Below are positions 21,603-31,543 of a stretch of DNA of 64,000 nucleotides, piece after piece (the first letter of the stretch is position 1; each line of letters begins with the position of its first letter). Both the position numbers and the translations under genes were made by a program. Where the stretch lies: assembly GCA_033239525.1 (NCBI GenBank), contig BSYO01000036.1, positions 10,624,126 to 10,688,125 of the forward strand. The letters are read 5' to 3'. Below the pieces are notes generated by a model that saw nothing but the letters and a program-made list of their open reading frames with translations, was not told the origin of the DNA and did not search any database. The stretch is from Nepenthes gracilis. Lineage: Eukaryota > Streptophyta > Magnoliopsida > Caryophyllales > Nepenthaceae.

Positions 21603-22175
21603 CTAACAGACATTCTCTGCCAGTTGAGGTATGACTTCATCAATGGTGTCATCCGGAGCCATGACCTCCCCTTTATTATCCTCAACCGTTTCCTCATGAG
21701 GATCCTCTCCTTCCAATGATGCCGGACGAACAGTTTCAGCGCTCACTTGGTCCGTTTGCTTATCGTCACAGTTGGCCTTCCTACCAATGTCTTCAATTGT
21801 CTCATTTTTAAAGAAAGTTACATCCCTAGACCGGACGAGTTTTCTAGTAGCTAGATCATAGAACCGGTAGCCCAGTTCATCTTTCCCGTAGCCCAAAAAG
21901 ACGCATTGCGTTGTCTTTGGCTCCAACTTTGTCCTTTCGTCTCTTGGGACATGTACGAATACTTTACATCCAAATACTCCCAAATGATCATAGGACGGCT
22001 CCTTGCCCGTCCATATTTTTTCCGCAACTTCACTTATTTATTGATGACTTCAGGAGTGCTTATTTAGCTTTGCTTCGGAGAGCATGCAGCGTACTTTCTC
22101 TAAGAGCATACGATTTATCCGTTTTATCACTCCATTCAACTGTGGTGTCTTTGATGGTGTCTTTTGGTGCCTAAT
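21603..22175 (-). pseudogene. Tork-type copia integrase, C-terminal part
   Basis: The minus frame has VFGCKVFVHVPRDERTKLEP and QCVFLGYGKDELGYRFYDL, the integrase C-terminal block, then an acidic linker to RT. The preceding core (21985-22175) is in other frames and broken; the start of the catalytic core is missing. Confidence 0.82.
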
Positions 22176-23280
22176 ACCATGTGGCCGGCAGTAGGCATTA
22201 AAAGGCCCCAAGTATTCACCGCCGTTTCACTAAAGAGCATGGAATGAAAGTAGAACTATCCTTTCTAAAGACCACAGCCTTAAAAAAAAGTCTTAAATTT
22301 TAAAGTATTGGGCTCACCAAATGACTTTTAACAATCTATGTGAAATTCTAGGAGCTACTTTGGGGTGGACAAAATCCATGAAATAAGACTCTCCTCTTTA
22401 ACGCTTCCTCGCTTGCTCTAATGGCTAAGCAATGAGGACACATCTTTAACTCTTCCTCGTTTGCTCTAATGATATCTTTCAATTTGTCAAGATGGCCCTC
22501 GAATCACTCATGTGGCCAAGCCTTTGCCAAATATTGTCCCCGTGTGTAGACATCTCCGACCACCGCATGACACATTTGGGTAAAAACAATTCTTTCCTCT
22601 TGCTAATAAGAGATCCTCTTATGAATATATTTTTATTATTATAATTCATCTAACCGATAAGATGATATTCAATTGAATGTTAGGGACATTTATTATTCAA
22701 CATCAACTTAGAATTTTTACGAAAATTTCCCATCCTTATTACTCCAAAGTCTAAGGATGTAATTCTATTTACCGTCAATTATTTTTGCCACGTCTCATTC
22801 ACTTGATTTTCATGGATGGGCCATTTTTATTTGAAGCAATGCTTCTTAATGTGATTCACAAGAGTGGCACATACCTTGACCTAGACTTGTCATGGGCTTT
22901 CTCTTCTTATTTTTGACCACGACCTTTATTCTTCCCCGATTCATTTTTAGGTCTTTGATTTTCTTGACTGTTCATTGGGAAGTGATAACATCATCCAACC
23001 TTTGTATCATTTTCAAACAATAAGGTTAATATGGTCAAAGGAGACATTATCCTCCTCATTGATTTCTTTGTCAAGTGTGGACATTCCTAAGTGTGCTTTT
23101 GCTCCTTCCGACAACCGTAGGCCATTCGGATTTAAACTTTTTCTCTCGGTTTAAGTTGTCACTTTTTCTTTTGAGTTGGTGTAATTTGTGAGATCTCTTT
23201 GTCTTGCCATTCATCATCATCAAGTTAGACTTCTCATCCTTCTTTTTTTTATCATCCCTTCTCTGGTGAGAACGTTTTTC
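22176..23280 (-). pseudogene. Tork-type gag/protease region, scrambled
   Basis: No long frame. In the minus strand a zinc-knuckle remnant is seen near 22840-22890 (CHSC, then ESH, then a KKHC-like end), preceded by a Lys/Arg-rich stretch (GRGQK, KSRSRY). Between such pieces lie AT-rich blocks shared with 18535-19100. The region is a decayed gag with many indels. Confidence 0.55.
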
Positions 23281-23760
23281 ACCCTTTCTTGCTAGAGAAT
23301 GAAGTTACCTGTAATGTATTTTGATGATGTCGAATATTAGAACAAATTTGTACTTGGCTGGAAATGGGGTGGCCTACTGATACAGGCACAAAGGAATCAA
23401 AGAGAAGGAATGAAAGTAAGAATATTGACAACCGATATTTACGTAAAAAATCCTTATAAATCAAGAAAAAAATTACGGGACGTTAAGTCCGTAAAATTAC
23501 ACTATGTATGATATGGAGATTACAAAACAGAAAGGCGAAAATGCTCACACGCACAATTGGGCCTTCTTCCTCTCCTCTGTTTTCTTCTTACTCTCACACT
23601 CACACTCTGCCCTATTCTCTTCTGCTCACCACACTCACTTAGCCTCACCAGCCTACTTACACATATATGTATATATAAGAATATATAAAAGACTTAGCAT
23701 CCACCATGTCTTGCTCTATGGTTGGTACACGGTTCCCAAAAAGCATGCATCAACTCAACA
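23281..23760 (-). mobile_element. Right LTR of Tork-type copia element
   Basis: Near-identical over long stretches to 19240-19652. The minus strand starts TGTTGAGTTGATGCATGC at 23760. AAGTA (23761-23765) would be the target duplication, but no partner was found on the left. The low-coordinate edge (about 23281-23360) is uncertain. Confidence 0.65.
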
Positions 23761-24183
23761 AAGTAAATGAGAGCTGGCATGTTTCTGAAAAAAGGGCACC
23801 CTTCGATTAGTAGATATAACATCAAAATGAATTATAATAATAAAAATCTAATCTAATCTAATGGCAATGAAAAATGAGATTTAGTGTTGGCTTCACAATA
23901 AAATACATGCAAACCACACTTAAAGTAAGGCATAAGATTCTATTATAATTGTTATTGTTGAGAAGGAAAGCACATAAAGCATTGCATTATAACCATTGTG
24001 CCTCTTTATAAGCATATACTATGGCTCTCCAACAAATGGAAGACGCAATTATAGAATTTTGATTAATCCATGTATATGTGCATCCATATAGAACTATAAG
24101 TTGACTTGGCAAGTGTTTAGCGACATACATCACATGAATAATATAAGAAATGTTACAACTCCGTTGTAGAATGAGAAAACATT
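23761..24183. other. Downstream flank of TPS1, shared with TPS2
   Basis: No gene seen. 23980-24183 matches 53505-53705 downstream of TPS2 (GTGCCTCTTTATAAGCATATACTAT and similar blocks, 18-20 bp shared), so the segmental duplication extends past the gene. 23830-23890 repeats 62 bp of the left Tork LTR (19170-19232). Confidence 0.55.
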
Positions 24184-25035
24184 TGTAACACTTAATTATA
24201 TTGATTTGGATTTGTTGAACTTTTGATCTGAATGGGACATTAACTCTGTAAATAATTAGCTCTTATTTGCAGGCGAGTGTAGGTTAATATTTGTCTTATA
24301 ATCAGACTTGTAGGATTTGCAAATTCTTCAAAGGGGCATTTCAATAATTTTTTAATCAGTAGTCGATAGTTATTTTTTTAGCCTTATACTATTAATTTAG
24401 CTGATAATTATTTTTGAATGCCAGATTAATTCAAGAAGATTTGAGTGTTTAGAAGCATTTGTAGGTTTATTAGCATTAGATAGGATTCCTTGCTTGTTTT
24501 GGAGGTTTTAGTGCCTTAGATTTGGAATTGCTTGGTTATAAGACAATTTGGTAGATAGTAGTATTTTGTGCAAGCCCAGCGTGCAAGTCAACATTTGAAT
24601 ATTAGATGATTAGGATGTTGTTTCAATCAGATCTTAGGCGCAAGGCCAAATATATTTGCTATTATTTTTTTTATTGTATCACTTACTTATCTTTTGGCTC
24701 ACCCTTACATATTTATGACTCTTGAGTAAAGTAAGTTGATAATATGTTTATGGAGATCATATAGTTGCTATCAAGATTTTAGGTAGAAGTGATTTTAAAT
24801 TATAGCAGCCTCTATAATGAAAGATGAAAAAATCTCTTTTTTATTTTATTAGATGTTTGAAATTTTATCGGGATTATATTTCTATGAGTTTATTTTATTA
24901 TAGACAATTATGATATCTCTCATTTTGAGGAGTTATTATTATGGTAGATATTTTTTATTTATGATGAGCACTTATGGTTTAGATTTTCCATATGATCAAT
25001 TTAAGTTAGTTCAAATAATTCAGGTGTGAGTTACC
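24184..25035 (+). mobile_element. Probable LTR-type insertion downstream of TPS1
   Basis: This 0.85 kb interrupts the flank that is continuous at 53705-53720 beside TPS2. It begins TGTAACACTT, a usual plant gypsy LTR start, and holds the GGCTCACCCTTAC block found before the right part of the other gypsy LTRs. The right end and a target duplication could not be fixed. Confidence 0.4.
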
Positions 25036-25312
25036 AAATATATATTTACATACTTAATATTACCAACATGAAGCCTCTATCACCTTTCAACAAAATTAAT
25101 TGAATAACGATTCAACTTCACAATACAAAGAGGGAGACTTAAAATGCCTCAACTTTATTATATTTAGTTTAGCTAGAACATACTGGCCCAAAGAAAAAAA
25201 ACTTTGATCAATGATCATATTGAAATAAAATTATCTATTCTTAAGAGTAACTAGAAGGGATTTGAACCTAAACAAGCCCAGTACTACACAGCCTTAATTA
25301 TTAAATCTAATC
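25036..25312. other. 3' flank / 3' UTR region of TPS1
   Basis: Matches the DNA just downstream of the TPS2 stop (53715-54013), including TTTAGTTTAGCTAGAA and GAGGGAGACTT. It probably contains the 3' UTR. Confidence 0.5.
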
Positions 25313-25606
25313 TTAAACATGAACTGGTTCAATAAAAAGCAACTTAATATAATCTTTCATTACTTGACCAACAATTGTATAATTATCTGAATCATTGTAT
25401 ATAGCCTCCATTGTACGAGAGCAGTTGAGAGTGCACACTAACAAAGGCATTGGTACAATAGTTGGTCCAAGAATCTCCTCTGTTAAGTGCATCCATGCAT
25501 TCTCTATTAGCTTATAAATTTCTTCAATAGCTTTCTCCTTTGAGCTTCTATATTCTTTCATATAGCATTTCACAACATTGGCAACATATTCTCTATCCCG
25601 TTCAGC
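25313..25606 (-). CDS. TPS1 exon 7 (294 nt, stop codon)
   Basis: Begins after ATTTATAG with AERDREYVANVVKCYM and ends IEPVHV-TAA. It encodes the last helices of the C-terminal domain, including the final Glu of the second metal motif (residue 468). Same length as the TPS2 exon 7. Confidence 0.9.
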   Translation of the reverse strand, partial: AERDREYVANVVKCYMKEYRSSKEKAIEEIYKLIENAWMHLTEEILGPTIVPMPLLVCTLNCSRTMEAIYNDSDNYTIVGQVMKDYIKLLFIEPVHV

Positions 25607-28600
25607 CTATAAATTTGACAATATAGTGCATAAGAATTCCACATTGTTGAGTGTTAAGAGACTAATGTGAAGATTGTCATGTCCCCGGTATATAACATAA
25701 ATAATAATGATTTTATGCACACTTAACCAATATTGGAACATGACTTTGCATCCAGTAAAAATAAAGCCAATACTCCAATAGTTGACCCAAAAATATACAA
25801 CCTATTTACAAACTCATCCAAACTATAAGGAAAGCATCAACAATCTAATAACCATAATGCAAAAAATATAAAATTAGAATCATTGGCCTGTTGGCCACCA
25901 AATATAAAATATGGTAAACTCATTTCTAATGGTTTCTTATAAACAATAACACATACAAAAATACAATAAAATATCCTTAGATTAATCCTCTAGAAATTGG
26001 ATTCCAAGTCAAAATCTTACAAGTGAATCCAGTCCTGATAATCTGAAAGGTAGCAAAATATGGTAAGAGTGAGTATAATATTTTATAAAACATATATATG
26101 TAATTTTTATATGGATATACCTGACAAAAATGTGTGAATGACAATAATAATCATATGCAAAAAATACCAAACAGTAAGAACTAATGACTAATGATAACCT
26201 TATTGATTATGGTCAAATACATAAAATTGTGCTACGAAATTTTTTCATATCTCAAGCGATGTACCACTATTCAAAACTTACGAGTGGGCCGACTATATAT
26301 TATATTTTATAAATAGGGACAAACCCCATTTTTCAAAAATTATAGATCTCAAGCAACGATCTTAACTTATAGATTAATACATTAAGATTTATCTGAATTT
26401 CGTCAGTTCATTAGAATAATTGTTATTTAGACAAAATAAAAAATCCTATACAAATATAAAAATTTTTAAGTTTGAAAAATTATTAATTTTGACAAATTTT
26501 AAAGTAGAAATTTCTCAAAATCATTACATAAAATTGACATGCAAAGAGCTATTATCAATAAATTATAGTAAGCTTAGAATAATCAGTGTATCATAAACAA
26601 AGGGCCTCAAAATTTGAGAGATCTATGAGAGAAAAATACTATGCAAGGAAGCCAAATATTAAGGAGAACATACAAGATAACATGCATAGGGTTGGATAAG
26701 TAATAATCTCATACATGAAAAGGAAATAAGGAAGCTTTTTATAAAATTTTACTAATAAAAATCAAAGAAAGGACTTGAAATGTGCTTGTTTTGACTTGTT
26801 TTTATAAAAAATATTTTCAAAAAAGAACCTAAATCTCCTTCCTCTTCTTCATCTCTCTCTTTTCCTTTTCTCTTTCTCTTTTTCTCTCAAAATTTTGCAA
26901 GACATGGACCGAACAAAGGCTGAGTGCCTCTATAAAAAAAAACTAGCATATGAACATCAATTGTGCACCGATCTAGTGCAAAAACTAAACTGGCATCAAG
27001 TCATTGAAATAAACACACAGCAGTAACCATCACATGCAACTTAGATGTAAATAGTGCTACTAGGGACACACAAGCATACTTCTTGCACTCTTCTGCTATT
27101 GAAGATATTTCCACAAACATACACGTGGGGCTCATATGCCCTCTTAGGCCACTCTATGCTTAGTTTTCTACACTAAACTAAAAATTTTGCTTACAAATTT
27201 GATTAGTCATGTTAGGGTCACTTTTATAGTTGACATATTTCGTAACTATATTTAGTTTTGCGTCGATATTGGATTGTGTTCATCAAAGTGTTGTATCAAC
27301 TTATTTTCATGGCTGTCTGTTCCCGGGTTATAGGAGTATCATGCCTACTGTTCGTCTGCTACCTGCTCAAGCTCCAATCCCAGAAGCCCTACGCCTGTCG
27401 TATGCTCGCCATCCACGCGAACATCGATTCTAGTAGCCCTGCGCCTTCCGTGTGTTCGCTGGGCGCTCAAACCTAAAATCCAGTAACCATCCGCTCGAAA
27501 CTCACCACCTTCTGACTCGAGCCCCGATAGGGTTTCATCTTGAAACTCTAGGAGCGCTCGCCAAATACTCGAGCCACGCTTGAGCGTCATGGCAACGATC
27601 ATTAATTTTAAATGCGTTTTTTGAGCTCTCTATAACTTTCCTCCTTATTTCAATTGCTCTAACTTTTTCTAAAGTATTTTGAAGCTCTCCTTTGGATAGA
27701 AATTTAAATTTTACTCCATTAATCTTGATCAAATTGAGAAAACTAAAATTACATCATTGTGTTTCATGTGCTAACGGGTTTTCTTACCACATTCTTTTTA
27801 CCGATTCAACACTCCTATCCTTTTACCTTCGTTGGTGACACGGGTATTGTGAAGAAGGGGTTCCAGAAGTATTTGCTACTTCAAACAATTCGTGAGAGAA
27901 GATTGACATGAAGATCGAAAATCATCTGGTTTCATTGCTGTGGGCAAATTCATGGAGTTCTTTGGTAGAGATTATAAGATGGGAGTAAGTCAGTTAGGTT
28001 AGCACATTTGTACTACTCGATCTATAAGTTGATTTTCATAATGGATATCTTCTCTAACCGTTGAAACCTTAAGGGTTTTTCTCGATTACCGTGGGTATCG
28101 AGTTTTTCCTTCTTCAGTAAAAATTACCTATTGTTTATTATTGCTTCTTATCTTACTTGTGATGTATGTTATTATTCATGTCATCTATATATAAATATTA
28201 GTTACGTTTATTGAATATTTAATTTTATACTACTTTTGTTAATATATCATTGGGTTGAAACATTTAGTGTAAAATTTGGGACGAAACGTTCTTGTCAAGT
28301 CATATTAGTTTGTGAAATCATAAACCATATTTAGTGTTTGGGTGTTACAAAGATATTGTTTCTATTGTTCGTACCATGCCTTCCATCTTGAAATGAATTA
28401 GCTTTAAAATTACACAAATTGTAATTGATTTATTCAAATACTTTGGAGAAAGTTGTACCTCATAGTCGCCTATGTCTTCCTTGAGTCTGCCAATTGCACT
28501 TGCAGCTTCTAAAGCCTTGGGATTTTTATAGAGAGTTTCAAGAGAATCTTTGGTTGTAATTTCTCCCATGCCAAGATAAGCTCCAAACAACACATTTGGG

Positions 28601-31448
28601 ATACCACTGCTTGCAATACCATTTTCTAAACGCTCTTCATATGTTGGAAAATATTTCTCATTGACCCATCTTGATTCTTGTAAGTAGGCTCGTGATAAAG
28701 CTTTTAGCTGCAAAGAAAAAAATTTAAATTAGCACTAATTTGACTAGTTTTCCAACACTCACAATAAACAAAGTTTGATAGATGAAAAACATGTAAAGAA
28801 TCTTTTGTAGAAAGATGCAACATAGTAGTATAAAATATGACCGACCATATTTGTGGCTCCAATCTTTCATTTCTCATATGAAAGTCTATATAAAAAGATT
28901 ATCAATAAATCTAACAAAAGCTCAGAAAGAACATTATTATTCACACATTTTTCATACCTCATCTCTTGTGTAGTCTATACAAAATAATCTCCCTTCCTTT
29001 GCTAGATCTTGCTCAATCTCCTCCAAAATTTCTAATGTTAATTGATAGATGAACTTCATATAACTGGGAAGTGCATTGTTATAACTAATGTCCAATCTGA
29101 AATTCCTCCAAGAAGCTAAATTAGCAAATCAATTACATGAGATCATAATCAAGGGTTGGCAAACATATGTAAATATTTTACTAACCTTTGAATTGCTTCA
29201 TTAAAAAGTTCAAGTTCTTCAATTGTAGCAGTAGAATTATCATATGTGTCATCAATCAGGGTAAAAATTTTCAACAGTTTGGTATATACTCTTCTACCAC
29301 GGGAGTACTTTGGCTCATAGTACATTGCCAAAGAAAAGAAATATGCTTCTGCTATTCTATCTCTTACATAAGGTAGTTTATTGATAATATGGGAACCTCT
29401 CCACCACCTAATTCATTTACAAGATTAAATTAGCATATTGATGATAGTCACAGTTAAATATAGAGCAAGCTTAGTGAGTTAAATTACAAATATTATGTAC
29501 CTCATAAGATCATAAAGCTCATTCTTATGCAACGATTGAAGCAAGTTGAAATCTAACTTCGCAAACTTTAGCAAAATTGTGTTATGGGAGGGATTTTGCT
29601 CATACATGGAGATGTACCATCGTGATTCCAGCCTTTCCACGCTCTTATAGATGGGGTGCTTCAACGCATGTGTAACTTCTACTGCCAAGGGATTATTAGA
29701 TTGAATAGCTACTAATTTGAGGTGAAATGTTGTAAATTTAAGCGCTTCATTCAAAATTTCTTCTCCATGCACTTTGAGATGTGAAGCCTCGTACAAGCTT
29801 AACATGCCCATAATATCTCCAGTTATGAACTCCTTGAAATTTTCTTTTTCATCTCTAAATTTTTTGAATATATCTAGTTGAGCAAAAAAAAAAAAAAATT
29901 GTAAATTTCTCAGCAATATACATTAATAAAAATGTACAAAATTTCTTGCAATCAAATTCTCTAAATCTCATAGCACAAGTCTTGAAGAGATAATTGATAT
30001 ATACGATATCCTAGTTTCCAACAACTGGACAATAAAGCATTGGCAAGAAATTTTTATTTCATTTTGGTTTAAGTTAAGAGGAAAAGGAAAAGTAATAACC
30101 AATAAAGTTTGGTACAACTGAGGTAATAAATTACAATATAAAACCCTTTATAATTTAAAAAATATTACAATAAATAAGTAGAATGAATGAAGTGGACCCC
30201 AAAAAAGTAAGGCCACTTTATGGGAGTAAAATATTTGATATTGTTTTTGTCGAAACAAAGTTATGAAATATGTTTAAATCATTCTCGGTAAGTTCAAAAG
30301 TAGTTATCCTATTTTTCATCTAGGGTCATAGTAGAAGTAAAGATCTTAGAAAATTGCTAAAGAAGAATAACATAAAATATAAAGAAATATAGTTAAAATC
30401 TTCATAGTAATTTTAGAGTTTGTATGTCATGTATATCTAATTATTTTTTTATACTATCTAACAAATTTTTTCATGAACTATATTTTAAAAATGACATGTT
30501 GAATTGATTTACATATCCATAATCATGTGATTATGAAAAAAACTTCATAATGCAAGGTGAAAATGCAGGGAGAAAAAGAGAGCATTAAAAGAAATGATAT
30601 CTACAACATTATGGGTACACAAAAAGAAAAATAGATAGGCATACCGGTTGACACATAAAATCCACATTGTCTTAATAGACGAAATCGTAGAGAAGAATGA
30701 TAGAGATCATCATCCTCATAGGTGTGACCACGATATATTTCTTGTAAAGCATTTGCAATTTCTTTCTCAAAATGGTATGCTACCCCGAGGCGCTTGAGGG
30801 AATCGATGAACTGAAGTTGTTTTGAGGTCAGATGGGCTTCAAACTCCCGTTTTATTTCCTCTTTTAGCTCCTCCATCTGCTTCACCTTTTGAGCTTGGGT
30901 TGCCTGATCAATAAAACAAAGAATTGCTTGTTCTCATAGGTAAAAACATTATTTTAAACATTTTTTCATTCCAATTCAAGCTAATTATATATATATATAC
31001 ACATATGTATATCTTTTAGGCTATATTAGCTCAAAGTCTACATATATTGTAATTATAATAAAACCAAATTACATGATTATCTATTCTTAACATATACTTA
31101 TATGTTGTCAATGCAAAAAATTGAAAATTTTGAGCTTCTAGTGATACTTTTCAATCATTCATTATATTTTTTAGTTTAATTTGCAATATGTTATCATAAT
31201 ATTATTAATTTCTCTAAATGTGATAAGTGTAGTGTAATTTAAAATGTAGTTCATATATAGTCTCTATAATTATTGTATTTTAACAAGTTTATCTCATCAT
31301 CTGGAACGTAATCGAGGAAAAAGTCACCCCAAATATTAGGATGAAATTTCACAATAGCACCGATCTCAGGTTCAGTATCGTTTGATGACGAAGCTACTAC
31401 GCTTTTTGATATTTGAGTGAGGGTACTGTCGCTAGAAAGATATTCCAT
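25313..31448 (-). CDS. TPS1: TPS-a type sesquiterpene synthase-like gene, seven exons, intron 1 donor mutated
   Basis: Class I terpene synthases ionise a prenyl diphosphate, usually farnesyl diphosphate in TPS-a enzymes, with Mg2+ and cyclise it in the cytosol. The seven exons (25313-25606, 28459-28707, 28958-29096, 29186-29407, 29501-29873, 30645-30903, 31293-31448) give 1692 nt and 563 residues, a normal TPS-a length. No plastid transit peptide and no RRx8W motif are seen; FHPNIWG marks the N-terminus. RDR lies at 278-280 and the Mg2+-binding DDTYD at 315-319. The second metal motif is EDIGDYEAE at 460-468 instead of (N/D)Dxx(S/T)xxxE. All exons are open, but intron 1 begins AT, not GT. Read-through would stop after 16 codons, so the gene may be non-functional. 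The product cannot be predicted. Confidence 0.88.
25675..28349 (-). mobile_element. Solo gypsy-type LTR (J family) in TPS1 intron 6
   Basis: The plus strand starts TGTCATGTCC and ends GGTGTTACA; the minus strand therefore starts TGTAACACC, the usual plant gypsy LTR start. It is flanked by perfect AAGAT copies (25670-25674 and 28350-28354). Without the nested copia LTR it is about 1.58 kb, the same as LTR J at 44514-48531. It lies in the same transcriptional sense as TPS1 and enlarges intron 6 to 2852 bp. Confidence 0.88.
27210..28297 (+). mobile_element. SIRE-type solo LTR nested in the intron 6 LTR
   Basis: Starts TGTTAGGGTCAC and ends GTTCTTGTCA, flanked by perfect AGTCA copies (27205-27209 and 28298-28302). 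It matches the LTR at 6822-7789 in reverse, for example TCGTTGGTGACACGGGTATT-like, GGAGTAAGTC and CCGTGGGTATCGAGTTTT blocks, and has the same CTCGAG-rich core (27390-27590). Frames here are LTR by-products. Confidence 0.88.
28459..28707 (-). CDS. TPS1 exon 6 (249 nt)
   Basis: From [14 protein letters not shown] to GRLKEDIGDYE, between TTTGCAG and GTACAA. 249 nt is the length normally seen for this exon in plant TPS-a genes. It holds the start of the second metal motif, with Glu at 460 where Asn or Asp is usual. Confidence 0.92.
28958..29096 (-). CDS. TPS1 exon 5 (139 nt)
   Basis: Encodes LDISYNNALPSYMKF to CIDYTRDE, between TTTCAG and GTATGA. 139 nt is the usual TPS exon 5 length. Confidence 0.92.
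29186..29407 (-). CDS. TPS1 exon 4 (222 nt), DDxxD exon
   Basis: Begins WWRGSHIINKLPYVRDR and includes YYEPKYSRGR and LIDDTYDN, the first Mg2+-binding motif, ending EAIQ. Splice borders are GAATTAG and GTTAGT. Confidence 0.93.
29501..29873 (-). CDS. TPS1 exon 3 (373 nt)
   Basis: Runs from [13 protein letters not shown] through [19 protein letters not shown] and HPIYKSVERLESRWYI to LHKNELYDLMR. These are typical N-terminal domain landmarks. The acceptor lies after a T-rich tract (CAACTAG) and the donor is GTACAT. Confidence 0.93.
30645..30903 (-). CDS. TPS1 exon 2 (259 nt)
   Basis: Encodes [20 protein letters not shown], then QFIDSLKRLGVAYHFEKEI and [15 protein letters not shown]. Borders are GATCAG and GTATGC. 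Confidence 0.93.
31293..31448 (-). CDS. TPS1 exon 1 (156 nt), start codon; donor lost
   Basis: Starts at ATG 31448 (MEYLSSDSTL, good context with A at -3 and G at +4) and ends VPDDE at 31293. The frame is open upstream but has no earlier ATG. The first intron base, complement of 31292, is A instead of G; TPS2 and the pseudogene keep GT at this place. Confidence 0.9.
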
Positions 31449-31535
31449 TTCGATTAATATGTGGATGATGGAATGCAAGATTTTAGGATTTTGATTGTTT
31501 GAAATTGTATGTAAGGATTTCAATCCAAGGACATG

Positions 31536-31543
31536 TATTTATA
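31536..31543 (-). promoter_or_regulatory. TATA box of TPS1
   Basis: TATAAATA on the minus strand, 88 bp upstream of the ATG. The same box at the same distance precedes TPS2 and the pseudogene. Confidence 0.75.

Noticed and set aside
31449..31523. N-terminal extension of TPS1 (and of TPS2 at 59336-59410)
   Set aside because: The frame is open but begins with TTG, not ATG, lies between the TATA box and the ATG, and is best seen as 5' UTR. The true start is MEYLS.
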